From Nitrososphaerales archaeon (GTDB lineage Archaea > Thermoproteota > Nitrososphaeria > Nitrososphaerales > Gagatemarchaeaceae), in NCBI GenBank assembly GCA_030038365.1, contig JASHPA010000071.1, positions 1 through 34,099 of the forward strand: 34,099 nucleotides of DNA. The letters run 5' to 3'. The first letter of the stretch is position 1. Every line of letters begins with the position of its first letter. The notes below the pieces were generated by a model. That model made no database searches. It was given only the letters and a program-made list of their open reading frames with translations, and had not been told where the DNA came from. Below, one piece after another: positions 1 to 7,701 of the stretch. A program made the translations under genes and the position numbers.

Positions 1-916
1 GTATCTCCACCATCCGCGACTTGAATATCTCCACGTACTGCTCCCTCACCGTGTACTCCGCCACCTGGACGCACTCCGCCACCTCCCTCTGCGAGAAGAC
101 TTTCCTCCTCTGCTCGATGCCCGAGAGGGCGACCTCGGCCGCGTAGACCGCCGTCGCGGCGACGGCGCGCGGGTTGTGCCCTCCCCTCGAGGGTCCATCG
201 ATTTGCTCCAGCGCTGCCTTGGCAGCCTCGTGCAACCTGTTGGTGTAACCCGCGGGCATCCCGCCGCTCTTTATCAGCGCCCTCGGGAGGCGCGCCAGGA
301 CCGCTCCGAGGTACTCCTCCGCCTTCCTCGGCCTCGTCCTCACCGGAGAGTCTATCGAGATTTGGATGATGATGGACGCCTTCACACGGTAGCCAAGGTT
401 CCTGTGAGCATCCATCACGTCCCTGACGCCCGCGCTCGTCACGCCGAGCCTCTTGCAGGCGTTGATTATCGAGAACGCGGAGACCGACGCGATCGTCACC
501 TCGCCCCTCTGCCTCCTGATGTCCATCACCTCGCGCGCTATGTTAACCGACTCCGCCACGACGCTCCTTGGAAGAGCAAGCTTCTCGCAGACGCGCTCCA
601 CGAGCTTGGCGCAGTTGTAGAGCGCAGTCCCATCCTTGTAAGCGAAGTCCGAGATGGTCTTCAGATACTTGAACGTCGAGGTGGATTTGGCGAACCCGGA
701 AGAGAAACGCTCCTCGAACCCGTAATCCACCGGCCCCAGGTAACTCCCGAGGGAGTGGTTCGTATAGTCGATCGCCTGCGGCGTCCTGCTCTCCGCCGTC
801 TCGATGACCTCCTTGGACGCCACCATGCCGCAAGAGGAGCAGACGAGCTCCTCACCGACGTCGACCATCCTTCCCGGGCACTGAGCGCATCCGTCCTCGC
901 GTGAAGATGTGAGCAT
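1..916 (-). CDS. tfb: Transcription initiation factor B (TFB), partial; C-terminus runs off the window edge
   Basis: Hand translation of the minus strand from ATG at 916..914 gives MLTSSREDGCAQCPGRMVDVGEELVCSSCGMVASKEVIETAESRTPQAIDYTNHSLGSYLG..., i.e. an N-terminal zinc ribbon (CxxC...CxxC) followed by cyclin-fold-like repeats (..VMDIRRQRGEVTIASVSAFSIINACKRLGV..). Confidence 0.85.
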   Translation of the reverse strand, partial: MLTSSREDGCAQCPGRMVDVGEELVCSSCGMVASKEVIETAESRTPQAIDYTNHSLGSYLGPVDYGFEERFSSGFAKSTSTFKYLKTISDFAYKDGTALYNCAKLVERVCEKLALPRSVVAESVNIAREVMDIRRQRGEVTIASVSAFSIINACKRLGVTSAGVRDVMDAHRNLGYRVKASIIIQISIDSPVRTRPRKAEEYLGAVLARLPRALIKSGGMPAGYTNRLHEAAKAALEQIDGPSRGGHNPRAVAATAVYAAEVALSGIEQRRKVFSQREVAECVQVAEYTVREQYVEIFKSRMVEI

Positions 917-1088
917 GGTCGGACTGCGCTATGGCACCGCTAATCCCCTGGTCCCGACACCACCGGTGCATTCACGGACACCGGGAAGGGCCGGCCGCCG
1001 TCCCGACGGCGTGGAGGGGGAAGGGCTGGCTGAAACTGTCCCGAACCGTTAAAAATCTCGCAGAAGGGGGAACCCAGAGGACGCGGGC

Positions 1089-2039
1089 TTGAAACTCGAG
1101 AAGGTCGTCGACATGCGCCTCAGGCCGTCGACGCAGGTGGTCAGGCTGGTCGATGAGATGCACGCCGCCGGAGGTTTCATGGCCAAGGACCTCGCCGAGG
1201 TGGCCCGCATATACTCAGACATGCTCTCCGACGCGTCGTGCACCAGGTTCCTCTCCTTCCCTGCGGCACCCATGGCCACCGGCCTGCGGGGGGTTGTTGT
1301 CGACATGGTGAAGGAAGGGATGGTCGACGTCATCATCACCACCTGCGGCACTCTCGACCACGACCTGGCTCGCTCCTGGGGAGCCTACTACCAGGGGAGC
1401 TTCAATCTCGACGACGCGAAGGTACAGAGAATGGGCTATCACAGGCTCGGCAATATCCTCGTCCCGCTCGACGACTATGGGCCGACCATAGAGAGAAAGC
1501 TTCAGCCATGGCTGGACCGTCTCTACGCAGAGGGGAAGACTAGCCTCAGCACGGAGGAGCTCTCCTCCGAGCTCGGTAAGCTGGTCAACAACAAGTGCAG
1601 TCTGCTCTACTGGGCTAGAGAGAAGAAGGTCCCGATATTCGTGCCTGGTCCCATGGACGGCGCCGTCGGCTCCCAAATCTGGCTCTTCGCCAACAAGCGT
1701 TCTGACTTTCGGGTCGACATCATCAAGGACGAAAAGCGCCTTTCCGACATTGTCTTTGAGTCGAAGAAGACGGGTGCCCTCGTGATAGGCGGCGGCATAA
1801 GCAAGCATCACACCATCTGGTGGAACATGTTCAAGGGCGGGCTCGACTACGCTGCCTATGTGACCACGGCGGTGGAGTACGACGGTTCACTCAGCGGCGC
1901 GCAGGTGAGGGAGGCGATCTCATGGGGTAAGGTGAAGGAGAAGGCGAAACAGACCACCCTCTACTCCGAGGCAACGATAGCTCTGCCTCTCATAGCAACC
2001 TACGCGTTCACCAGGAAGGGACAGAGGCAGGCAGTCTAG
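1089..2039 (+). CDS. dys: Deoxyhypusine synthase
   Basis: ORF 316 aa with DHS motifs: TRFLSFPAAPMATGLRGVVVDMV, IITTCGTLDHDLARSWGAYYQGSF, VPGPMDGAVGSQIW, GGGISKHHTIWWNMFKGGLDYAAYVTTAVEYDGSLSGAQVREAISWGKV. TTG start. Confidence 0.95.
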   Translation: MKLEKVVDMRLRPSTQVVRLVDEMHAAGGFMAKDLAEVARIYSDMLSDASCTRFLSFPAAPMATGLRGVVVDMVKEGMVDVIITTCGTLDHDLARSWGAYYQGSFNLDDAKVQRMGYHRLGNILVPLDDYGPTIERKLQPWLDRLYAEGKTSLSTEELSSELGKLVNNKCSLLYWAREKKVPIFVPGPMDGAVGSQIWLFANKRSDFRVDIIKDEKRLSDIVFESKKTGALVIGGGISKHHTIWWNMFKGGLDYAAYVTTAVEYDGSLSGAQVREAISWGKVKEKAKQTTLYSEATIALPLIATYAFTRKGQRQAV

Positions 2040-2108
2040 TCAGATATCGCGCCCTTTAGCTTATAACTGCCTCCCAAATCCCCCGAGGGGCAAGGTAGAC
2101 TAACCGCG

Positions 2109-4265
2109 TTGGGTATTGACTATGGTCTGATCGCGGCCGGCGTTTCTGCGGTCGCACTTCTCTACGCCCTCGTCCTCTTCTTCGTCGTAAGGAGCAAGGA
2201 CCCGGGTACCCCGAAGATGACCGACATCGCCACGGCGGTCAGGGTCGGCGCGAACGCCTTCCTGAGAAGGGAGTACACCGTCATCGCGCCGGTAGCCGTG
2301 ATCATCGCCATCCTGATTTACGTCGGTATCGACATACCGCTCAAGACCGGAGGGGTGACCGCGGTGGGCTTCCTCGTCGGGTCGGCCCTCTCGGCGATGG
2401 CAGGCTACATCGGCATGGCAGCTACGGTAAGGACCAGCTCAAGGACCGCGCAGGCAGCAAGAAAGGGGCTGGGCCCCGCCCTGACAATGGCCTTCAGGGG
2501 CGGCGGCGTCATGGGCATGGCGGTGGTAGGCTTCGGCCTGCTGGGCGTTTCACTCTTCTACATCGCATACCAATCTGTGATAGTCTCGACCCCGGCCGTC
2601 ATCGCCGGGCTCGGTTTCGGCGCCTCGCTGATAGCGATGTTCATGAGGGTCTCCGGTGGAATCTACACAAAGGCAGCCGACGTGGGCGCGGACCTGGTCG
2701 GCAAGACCGAGGCAGGTATCCCGGAGGACGACCCGCGCAACCCGGCCGTAATCGCTGACAACGTCGGAGACAACGTCGGAGACTGCGCTGGTATGGGCGC
2801 CGACGTCTACGAGTCTTTCGTCGTCACATCGATAGCCGCTCTCATCCTGGCGGCTCTCATCACCTCGAAGGCCTCGACCTTCGGCTCGCTCGCTTCGCTG
2901 ATCTCGTCGAACCAGCTGCTTGTCTTCCCGCTGATGCTCGGTGCCGCCGGTATCGTCGGCTCGATCCTTGGCGGTCTCTACATCCGCAGCTCGATAAAGA
3001 AGAACCCGATGGGCGCCCTGAACATAGCCCTCATAATCTCGGCCGTGATAGCCATCACCATAGACGCTGCGATAACCACCAGCATCTTCGGCTCCAGCGA
3101 CCTCGGATACGGGTTCCTTGCCAGCGCCATCGTGGGCGTGATAGTCGTGGTGGTCATCGAGCAGGTCGCCGACTACTTCACCTCCTATGAGCACAAGCCG
3201 GTCCAGGACGTGTCTGCGGCAAGCCAGACCGGACCCGCCACCAATTTCCTGGCTGGTTTCTCCACCGGGCTCCAGAGCACGGCACCCTCCGCCCTCGTAC
3301 TGGTCCTGGCGATAGGCATCTCCTACTTCATCGGATACTACGCCTCGGGTCAGAACCTGCTCTTCGGGGTCTACAGCACTGCCGTGGCGACCATGGCGGA
3401 GCTCTCCCTAACAGGGGTCATCATGTCGATCGACTCCTTCGGGCCCATCACGGACAATGCCAACGGCATAGTCGAGATGGCGGGCCTCGAGGCCGGCGTC
3501 AGGGAAGTCACGGACGAACTCGATGCCGTCGGCAACACCACCAAGGCGACGACCAAGGCCTTCGCCGTGACGTCCGCCGCGCTTGCGGCCGTCGCGATAT
3601 TCTTCGCCTTCCAGAGCGAGGTAAACAACCAGATAGTGGGCAACCTGAGCCTGATGTCGAAGTATGGCCTCACCAGCGGCGAGAGCCTGACCTTCGCCCT
3701 CTCGGACCCGAGGGTCATCATCGGTCTCTTCATCGGCAGCCTACTGCCGTTCTACTTCTCCAGCTTCCTGATACAGGCCGTCGGAAGGGCGGCGATCAAG
3801 ATGGTCAACGAGGTGAGGCGTCAGTTCAGGGAGATTCCCGGGATCATGGAGGGGACGGCGAAGCCCGACTACGCCAAGTGCGTGGACATCAGCACGACCG
3901 CGGCCCTGAGGGAGTTGGCCAAGCCAGCCCTCCTGGCGATCGTGACCCCTCTCGTCGTCGGCTTCATCCTTGGCCCGGTAGCTCTTGGCGGCCTCCTGAT
4001 AGGCAGCGTGGTGACAGGCGTCTTCCTCGCGTTCATGATGACGAACGGAGGTGCTGCCTGGGACAACGCTAAGAAGTACATCGAGATGGGCAACTTCGGA
4101 GGCAAGAAGACCCCCGCGCACGCGGCGGCCGTGATGGGTGACACCGTAGGCGACCCGTTCAAGGACACCGCAGGTCCAGCCATCAACTCGCTGATCAAGG
4201 TGCTGAACACGATCTCGATCGTGTTCGTTTCGGCGATAGTCCTGCTTGCTCTCTTCGTCCACTAG
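2109..4265 (+). CDS. hppA: Membrane-bound H+-translocating pyrophosphatase (K+-independent signature)
   Basis: 718 aa, multi-TM, DVGADLVGKTEAGIPEDDPRNPAVIADNVGDNVGDCAGMGADVYES and GGAAWDNAKKYIE...GDTVGDPFKDTAGPAINSLIK motifs; GNTTKA signature. Confidence 0.95.
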   Translation: MGIDYGLIAAGVSAVALLYALVLFFVVRSKDPGTPKMTDIATAVRVGANAFLRREYTVIAPVAVIIAILIYVGIDIPLKTGGVTAVGFLVGSALSAMAGYIGMAATVRTSSRTAQAARKGLGPALTMAFRGGGVMGMAVVGFGLLGVSLFYIAYQSVIVSTPAVIAGLGFGASLIAMFMRVSGGIYTKAADVGADLVGKTEAGIPEDDPRNPAVIADNVGDNVGDCAGMGADVYESFVVTSIAALILAALITSKASTFGSLASLISSNQLLVFPLMLGAAGIVGSILGGLYIRSSIKKNPMGALNIALIISAVIAITIDAAITTSIFGSSDLGYGFLASAIVGVIVVVVIEQVADYFTSYEHKPVQDVSAASQTGPATNFLAGFSTGLQSTAPSALVLVLAIGISYFIGYYASGQNLLFGVYSTAVATMAELSLTGVIMSIDSFGPITDNANGIVEMAGLEAGVREVTDELDAVGNTTKATTKAFAVTSAALAAVAIFFAFQSEVNNQIVGNLSLMSKYGLTSGESLTFALSDPRVIIGLFIGSLLPFYFSSFLIQAVGRAAIKMVNEVRRQFREIPGIMEGTAKPDYAKCVDISTTAALRELAKPALLAIVTPLVVGFILGPVALGGLLIGSVVTGVFLAFMMTNGGAAWDNAKKYIEMGNFGGKKTPAHAAAVMGDTVGDPFKDTAGPAINSLIKVLNTISIVFVSAIVLLALFVH

Positions 4266-4405
4266 GACACGATTCGGACCTCGGTCACGCCGCAGGAAGG
4301 ACACCTGAGGGTAATCTTGGGCTGATTACCCTCGCGTTTCATTGTCGTCCCGCAGCACGGGCAGACGACCTCTTCCTGAGACAGCAGGCCGACACCAGAT
4401 GGAAG
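4262..4405 (-). CDS. Putative small zinc-ribbon reading frame downstream of ridA (start codon unclear)
   Basis: Minus-strand frame after the RidA TAG: LPSGVGLLSQEEVVCPCCGTTMKREGNQPKITLRCPSCGVTEVRIVS*. CPCC...CPSC looks like a zinc ribbon. No ATG/GTG/TTG precedes the first CxxC. Confidence 0.45.
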   Translation of the reverse strand, partial: LPSGVGLLSQEEVVCPCCGTTMKREGNQPKITLRCPSCGVTEVRIVS

Positions 4406-4783
4406 CTAGCCCTGGACTGCGATTGCATCGACTTCGATGAGGAAATCCTCGCGGGTGAAGCCGACCACGACGGTGCTGCGCACCGGCTTGTGGTTGGGGA
4501 AATAGGTCGAGTAGACCTGGTTCATCTCCTTGCCGTGGTTCATGTCTTTCAGGTAGACCGTGACTTTTACCGTCTTCTCCAGGCTGCTGCCGCTCGCCTG
4601 CAGGATGGCCTTCATGTTATCGAGCGCCTGCTTTGCCTGTTCCACTATCCCCCCGCCCACCAGCTGTCCGCTCTTCGGGTCGACGCCGACTGAGCCGCAT
4701 ACGAAAACGAACCCGTTCGCGATGATGCCCTGGGAATAGGGCCCGAGCGGCTTGGGCGCGTCGGGGGTTTCTATGACTTTCAT
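4406..4783 (-). CDS. ridA: RidA/YjgF/Rid family protein
   Basis: MKVIETPDAPKPLGPYSQGIIANGFVFVCGSVGVDPKSGQLVGGGIVEQAKQALDNMKAILQASGSSLEKTVKVTVYLKDMNHGKEMNQVYSTYFPNHKPVRSTVVVGFTREDFLIEVDAIAVQG; ATG at 4783..4781. Confidence 0.93.
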   Translation of the reverse strand: MKVIETPDAPKPLGPYSQGIIANGFVFVCGSVGVDPKSGQLVGGGIVEQAKQALDNMKAILQASGSSLEKTVKVTVYLKDMNHGKEMNQVYSTYFPNHKPVRSTVVVGFTREDFLIEVDAIAVQG

Positions 4784-4870
4784 GAGGGCGCCACTGGTCA
4801 CGGAGGCTATTATCTTTACGGCGTCTGCATCACAACCCTTAAGATTGAACGGAAGGCCGTCGGCTGGGAA

Positions 4871-5956
4871 TTGATCAAGCTCCCGCGCAAGGTCATCATA
4901 GCGATGGCGGTGGCACTGGTGATACTCGTGGGGGCCAACTTCTATCTTGACTACAGCACGGTGAGCAGTACCGGGCCATGGGTCTCGACGACCGCCTATC
5001 CCCTGCAGACCGGAGGAGTTGCCGGGGTGCTGGGACAGTCGTGCGTGGCTTCGTCGGGCACCGTCTATTGCATCGGGGGTGAGGACGCCAACAGCGCGCC
5101 CCATGACTCCGTCTACTACGCGCCCATCTCGTCCTCCGGCATAGGCAACTGGACGCTCGACCAATACTCCTACCCGAAGAACGTCATGTTCACCTCCTGC
5201 CTCGCGAGCTCCGGATACGTGTACTGTGTAGGAGGGACGGATGAGGCCACAGGGAACGACACGACATCGACATACTTCGCCCCCGTCCTTAGCGATGGCC
5301 TAGGGAACTGGACGGCCACATCGCCGTATCCGATAGCCGTGGACAGCGAGTCGTGCGTCCCTGCCTCTGGATACGTCTTCTGCATGGGTGGGGAGAACGA
5401 GACCTCCGGGCTCAGTTCCTCCGCTACGGATACCGCTTCCGTCTGGTACGCGACGCTCTCCTCGTCTGGTATCGGGACGTGGTCACGGACCACGGCGTAC
5501 CCATCGGGGACCTTTTTCCCTGACTGCGTAGGATTGGGAGGATACATCTATTGCGTCGGGGGCGAAGACCTGTCGAGCGACGTTCTCTCCTCCGCATACT
5601 TCGCGTCGGTGTCTCCGGAGGGTCTGGGGCCGTGGACGGCCACCAGCTCCTACCCGATACAGGACACGGCCCAGTCATGCTCCGTGGCTGGGACAGTCAT
5701 CTACTGTGTCGGAGGCCTCACCACGGGCGGGAACCCCGCCAACGAGGTCTACTATGCTGGGCTCACGCCCTCGGGCATAGGTGGCTGGCAAACGGGCGGA
5801 AGCTACCCTCAGTCACTCTCCACCAGCTGTGTGTCCTCCTCCACCTACGTCTACTGCGTGGGGGGATACGTCCCCGGCTCAGGACCCGTTGCTGACTGCT
5901 ATTTCGTGCCCGTGGAATCCAGCTCTATCTCGAGTTCCACTTCAGGTTCAGGCTGA
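4871..5956 (+). CDS. Exported/membrane-anchored kelch-like beta-propeller protein
   Basis: 361 aa; N-terminal hydrophobic segment (KVIIAMAVALVILVGANFYL), then six repeats carrying SC...(V/I)(Y/F)C(V/I/M)GG; Ser-rich C-terminus. TTG start. Confidence 0.75.
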   Translation: MIKLPRKVIIAMAVALVILVGANFYLDYSTVSSTGPWVSTTAYPLQTGGVAGVLGQSCVASSGTVYCIGGEDANSAPHDSVYYAPISSSGIGNWTLDQYSYPKNVMFTSCLASSGYVYCVGGTDEATGNDTTSTYFAPVLSDGLGNWTATSPYPIAVDSESCVPASGYVFCMGGENETSGLSSSATDTASVWYATLSSSGIGTWSRTTAYPSGTFFPDCVGLGGYIYCVGGEDLSSDVLSSAYFASVSPEGLGPWTATSSYPIQDTAQSCSVAGTVIYCVGGLTTGGNPANEVYYAGLTPSGIGGWQTGGSYPQSLSTSCVSSSTYVYCVGGYVPGSGPVADCYFVPVESSSISSSTSGSG

Positions 5957-6823
5957 AGCCTCGGAGCCTGTCTCGAACTTCAGTTCGGATATGATTTTCC
6001 GCAGCTCCTCCGATGCTTTTTCCCTTTCTTCGGCCAGTTGCATCTTCGCCTCCCGCAGCGCATCGAGCTCCTTGGCCTTCTTCTCGAGAGCTTCCATCCT
6101 TGTCCGCAGGTCTGCGTAGATGCCTCCGGGCGCGTCCTTCGTTCCCTCTATCGACCTGCGCACAGCCTGGAGTTTAGCGGCCTCCTCCTCGAGCATCTTG
6201 AGCCCTGCCTCCAAATCCCTCACCTTCATCTCGACATATTCAGTAGACGGGCCGGACCTGCCCACGAGCTTAGAGAAGAACGAGACCCTGCTCCTCTCCT
6301 CTTGGAGCTTCTGGAGATTCCTCTTCTCTTCGCCCAGCTCCAGGCTCTTGCCGGTCCTCTCCCCGCCTATAGCGCTCAGCCGCGAAGAAATCCTCTCGGT
6401 CTCCTCCTTCAGCTTGGCGTTGATCTCCTCTTCTTCCTTCCTTAGCGCGTCTAGGTCTCTCTCGATCTGGGAGACGTCTCCCACGCTGGCGAACTCTGAC
6501 TCGACCTCCCTCCTCTTGGCTCTGAACGCTTCAGTCAGCGAGCCATCTCCGGCCTTCTCTTCGAAGTCATCGAGCAGCACCTTTAGACCCTTGGTCCAGC
6601 TCTTCAGATTGTAACCGCCGGCCTCACTAGAGAGCTTCTGGTGGCCCAGGTGCTCCAGCGAGTCGAGAACCCTCTTCCTCATCTCTTCTTTCGTCGCCTC
6701 CTCGGCGACGACGGCCGAGTGCTTCCTTGGCCCGTGCAACTCACTCTTTGCCCTTCTGACCTTTTTCTTGGGCACGCTCCTGCCGCCTGAACGGGAGGTC
6801 CGCGAGCGGTTGCTTACACTCAA
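5948..6823 (-). CDS. Conserved-looking coiled-coil protein of unknown function
   Basis: 291 aa; basic N-terminus (KKKVRRAKSELHGPRKHS) followed by long Glu/Lys-rich heptad-type segments; TTG start with a TATA-like element (minus strand GCTTAAATC) about 35 nt upstream. 3' end overlaps the convergent propeller gene by 9 nt. Confidence 0.7.
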   Translation of the reverse strand: MSVSNRSRTSRSGGRSVPKKKVRRAKSELHGPRKHSAVVAEEATKEEMRKRVLDSLEHLGHQKLSSEAGGYNLKSWTKGLKVLLDDFEEKAGDGSLTEAFRAKRREVESEFASVGDVSQIERDLDALRKEEEEINAKLKEETERISSRLSAIGGERTGKSLELGEEKRNLQKLQEERSRVSFFSKLVGRSGPSTEYVEMKVRDLEAGLKMLEEEAAKLQAVRRSIEGTKDAPGGIYADLRTRMEALEKKAKELDALREAKMQLAEEREKASEELRKIISELKFETGSEASA

Positions 6824-7044
6824 GATAGCGCTACGTTGGGTTCTGACACACTCGATTTAAGCATCTATCATCCCGCCATACCTCGAGGGACAATCATCGA
6901 TGTCCGCTTCTCGAAGAAATCAATAGAATGCGTTGGTGCCTTGGCCGTGCCGGCGACGGCATCACAATCTTCGCGCTGGCCCTAGCTTCGACGAGCGCGT
7001 CCTCGGTCTCGCTTAGTTCTGCGGTGCTCGAACTCCCGAAGGAG

Positions 7045-7322
7045 CCTTACTACGTCAAATGGAGGTGCAGATCTAATCGATGCAGTAATGGAGCATCTGG
7101 ACGCACTTGGAGTCCATGCGACGGGTCCCCATTTTGACTAAAGGCGATAAGGTCATCATCAAGGGAATGGTGCCGCATAGAAACCTCGACCAGTACTACA
7201 TCCATGTCGCGACGGATTCGTTCGCCGATCTTAGAGAAAGGGTTGGATTCTCTATCGGAAGAAAATCCGAACGGCTTCTATCGGCAACAGAAGCCGGTAC
7301 AAAGAGCCAAGTCCCGGAATAG
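7045..7322 (+). pseudogene. Possible decayed LAGLIDADG-type homing endonuclease remnant
   Basis: Two frames joined by an apparent frameshift near 7130: GGADLIDAVMEHLDALGVHATGPHF and ILTKGDKVIIKGMVPHRNLDQYYIHVATDSFADLRERVGFSIGRKSERLLS, reminiscent of the C-terminal half of LAGLIDADG domains. Confidence 0.35.
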
Positions 7323-7348
7323 CCGCATTCGGGTTCTAAAGTGGGACG

Positions 7349-7420
7349 AGGCGGGAGAGGGAGTTGAACCCTCTTGAATGCGCTCTGCAGGCGCACGCGT
7401 AGCCGGTCCGCCATCCCGCC
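7349..7420 (-). tRNA. tRNA-Cys (anticodon GCA)
   Basis: Reverse complement GGCGGGATGGCGGACCGGCTACGCGTGCGCCTGCAGAGCGCATTCAAGAGGGTTCAACTCCCTCTCCCGCCT folds as a cloverleaf: acceptor GGCGGGA/TCCCGCC, anticodon stem TGCGC/GCGCA with loop CTGCAGA, T-arm GAGGG-TTCAACT-CCCTC, discriminator U73. No encoded CCA. Confidence 0.95.
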
Positions 7421-7464
7421 GCGATAGCGCCATCTTTCGCGAGCCTAAATATGCCTTAGCGGCC

Positions 7465-7626
7465 ATGAGCCGCATGGCCGGACTTCTCACCGATGAACAG
7501 CTCGTCCGCGAACTTCGCGTGCTCTACGCGAACAGGCCGCTTCAGTTCAGCAAGCTCATCCAGAAATACTACAAGGGCGAGCGCGCGAAACAGATCATCG
7601 ACACGCTGAAGACTTGGCCTGCTTGA
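7465..7626 (+). CDS. Small hypothetical protein
   Basis: MSRMAGLLTDEQLVRELRVLYANRPLQFSKLIQKYYKGERAKQIIDTLKTWPA; balanced composition; alternative ATG at 7474. Confidence 0.45.
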   Translation: MSRMAGLLTDEQLVRELRVLYANRPLQFSKLIQKYYKGERAKQIIDTLKTWPA

Positions 7627-7663
7627 ACCAGCAGCAAAGTCACTTCGTAGCAATCGCAAACAA

Positions 7664-7674
7664 TCTTTATATCG
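7664..7674 (+). promoter_or_regulatory. TATA box (box A) for the oxidase operon
   Basis: CTTTATATCG centred about 33 nt upstream of the coxB ATG (7702), consistent with a leaderless archaeal transcript. Confidence 0.55.
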
Positions 7675-7701
7675 AATATTCGCGGCGGCTCGTGTGCTCT
7701 A

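Noticed and set aside
176-904. 242-aa plus-strand ORF at the window start
   Set aside because: Antisense to the TFB gene, which has a zinc ribbon and cyclin-like repeats; the ORF is Arg/His/Pro-rich noise.
5948-6823. Idea that the coiled-coil protein is CdvA
   Set aside because: No PRC-barrel-like N-terminus seen and it is not adjacent to the cdv cluster; coiled coil alone is not evidence.
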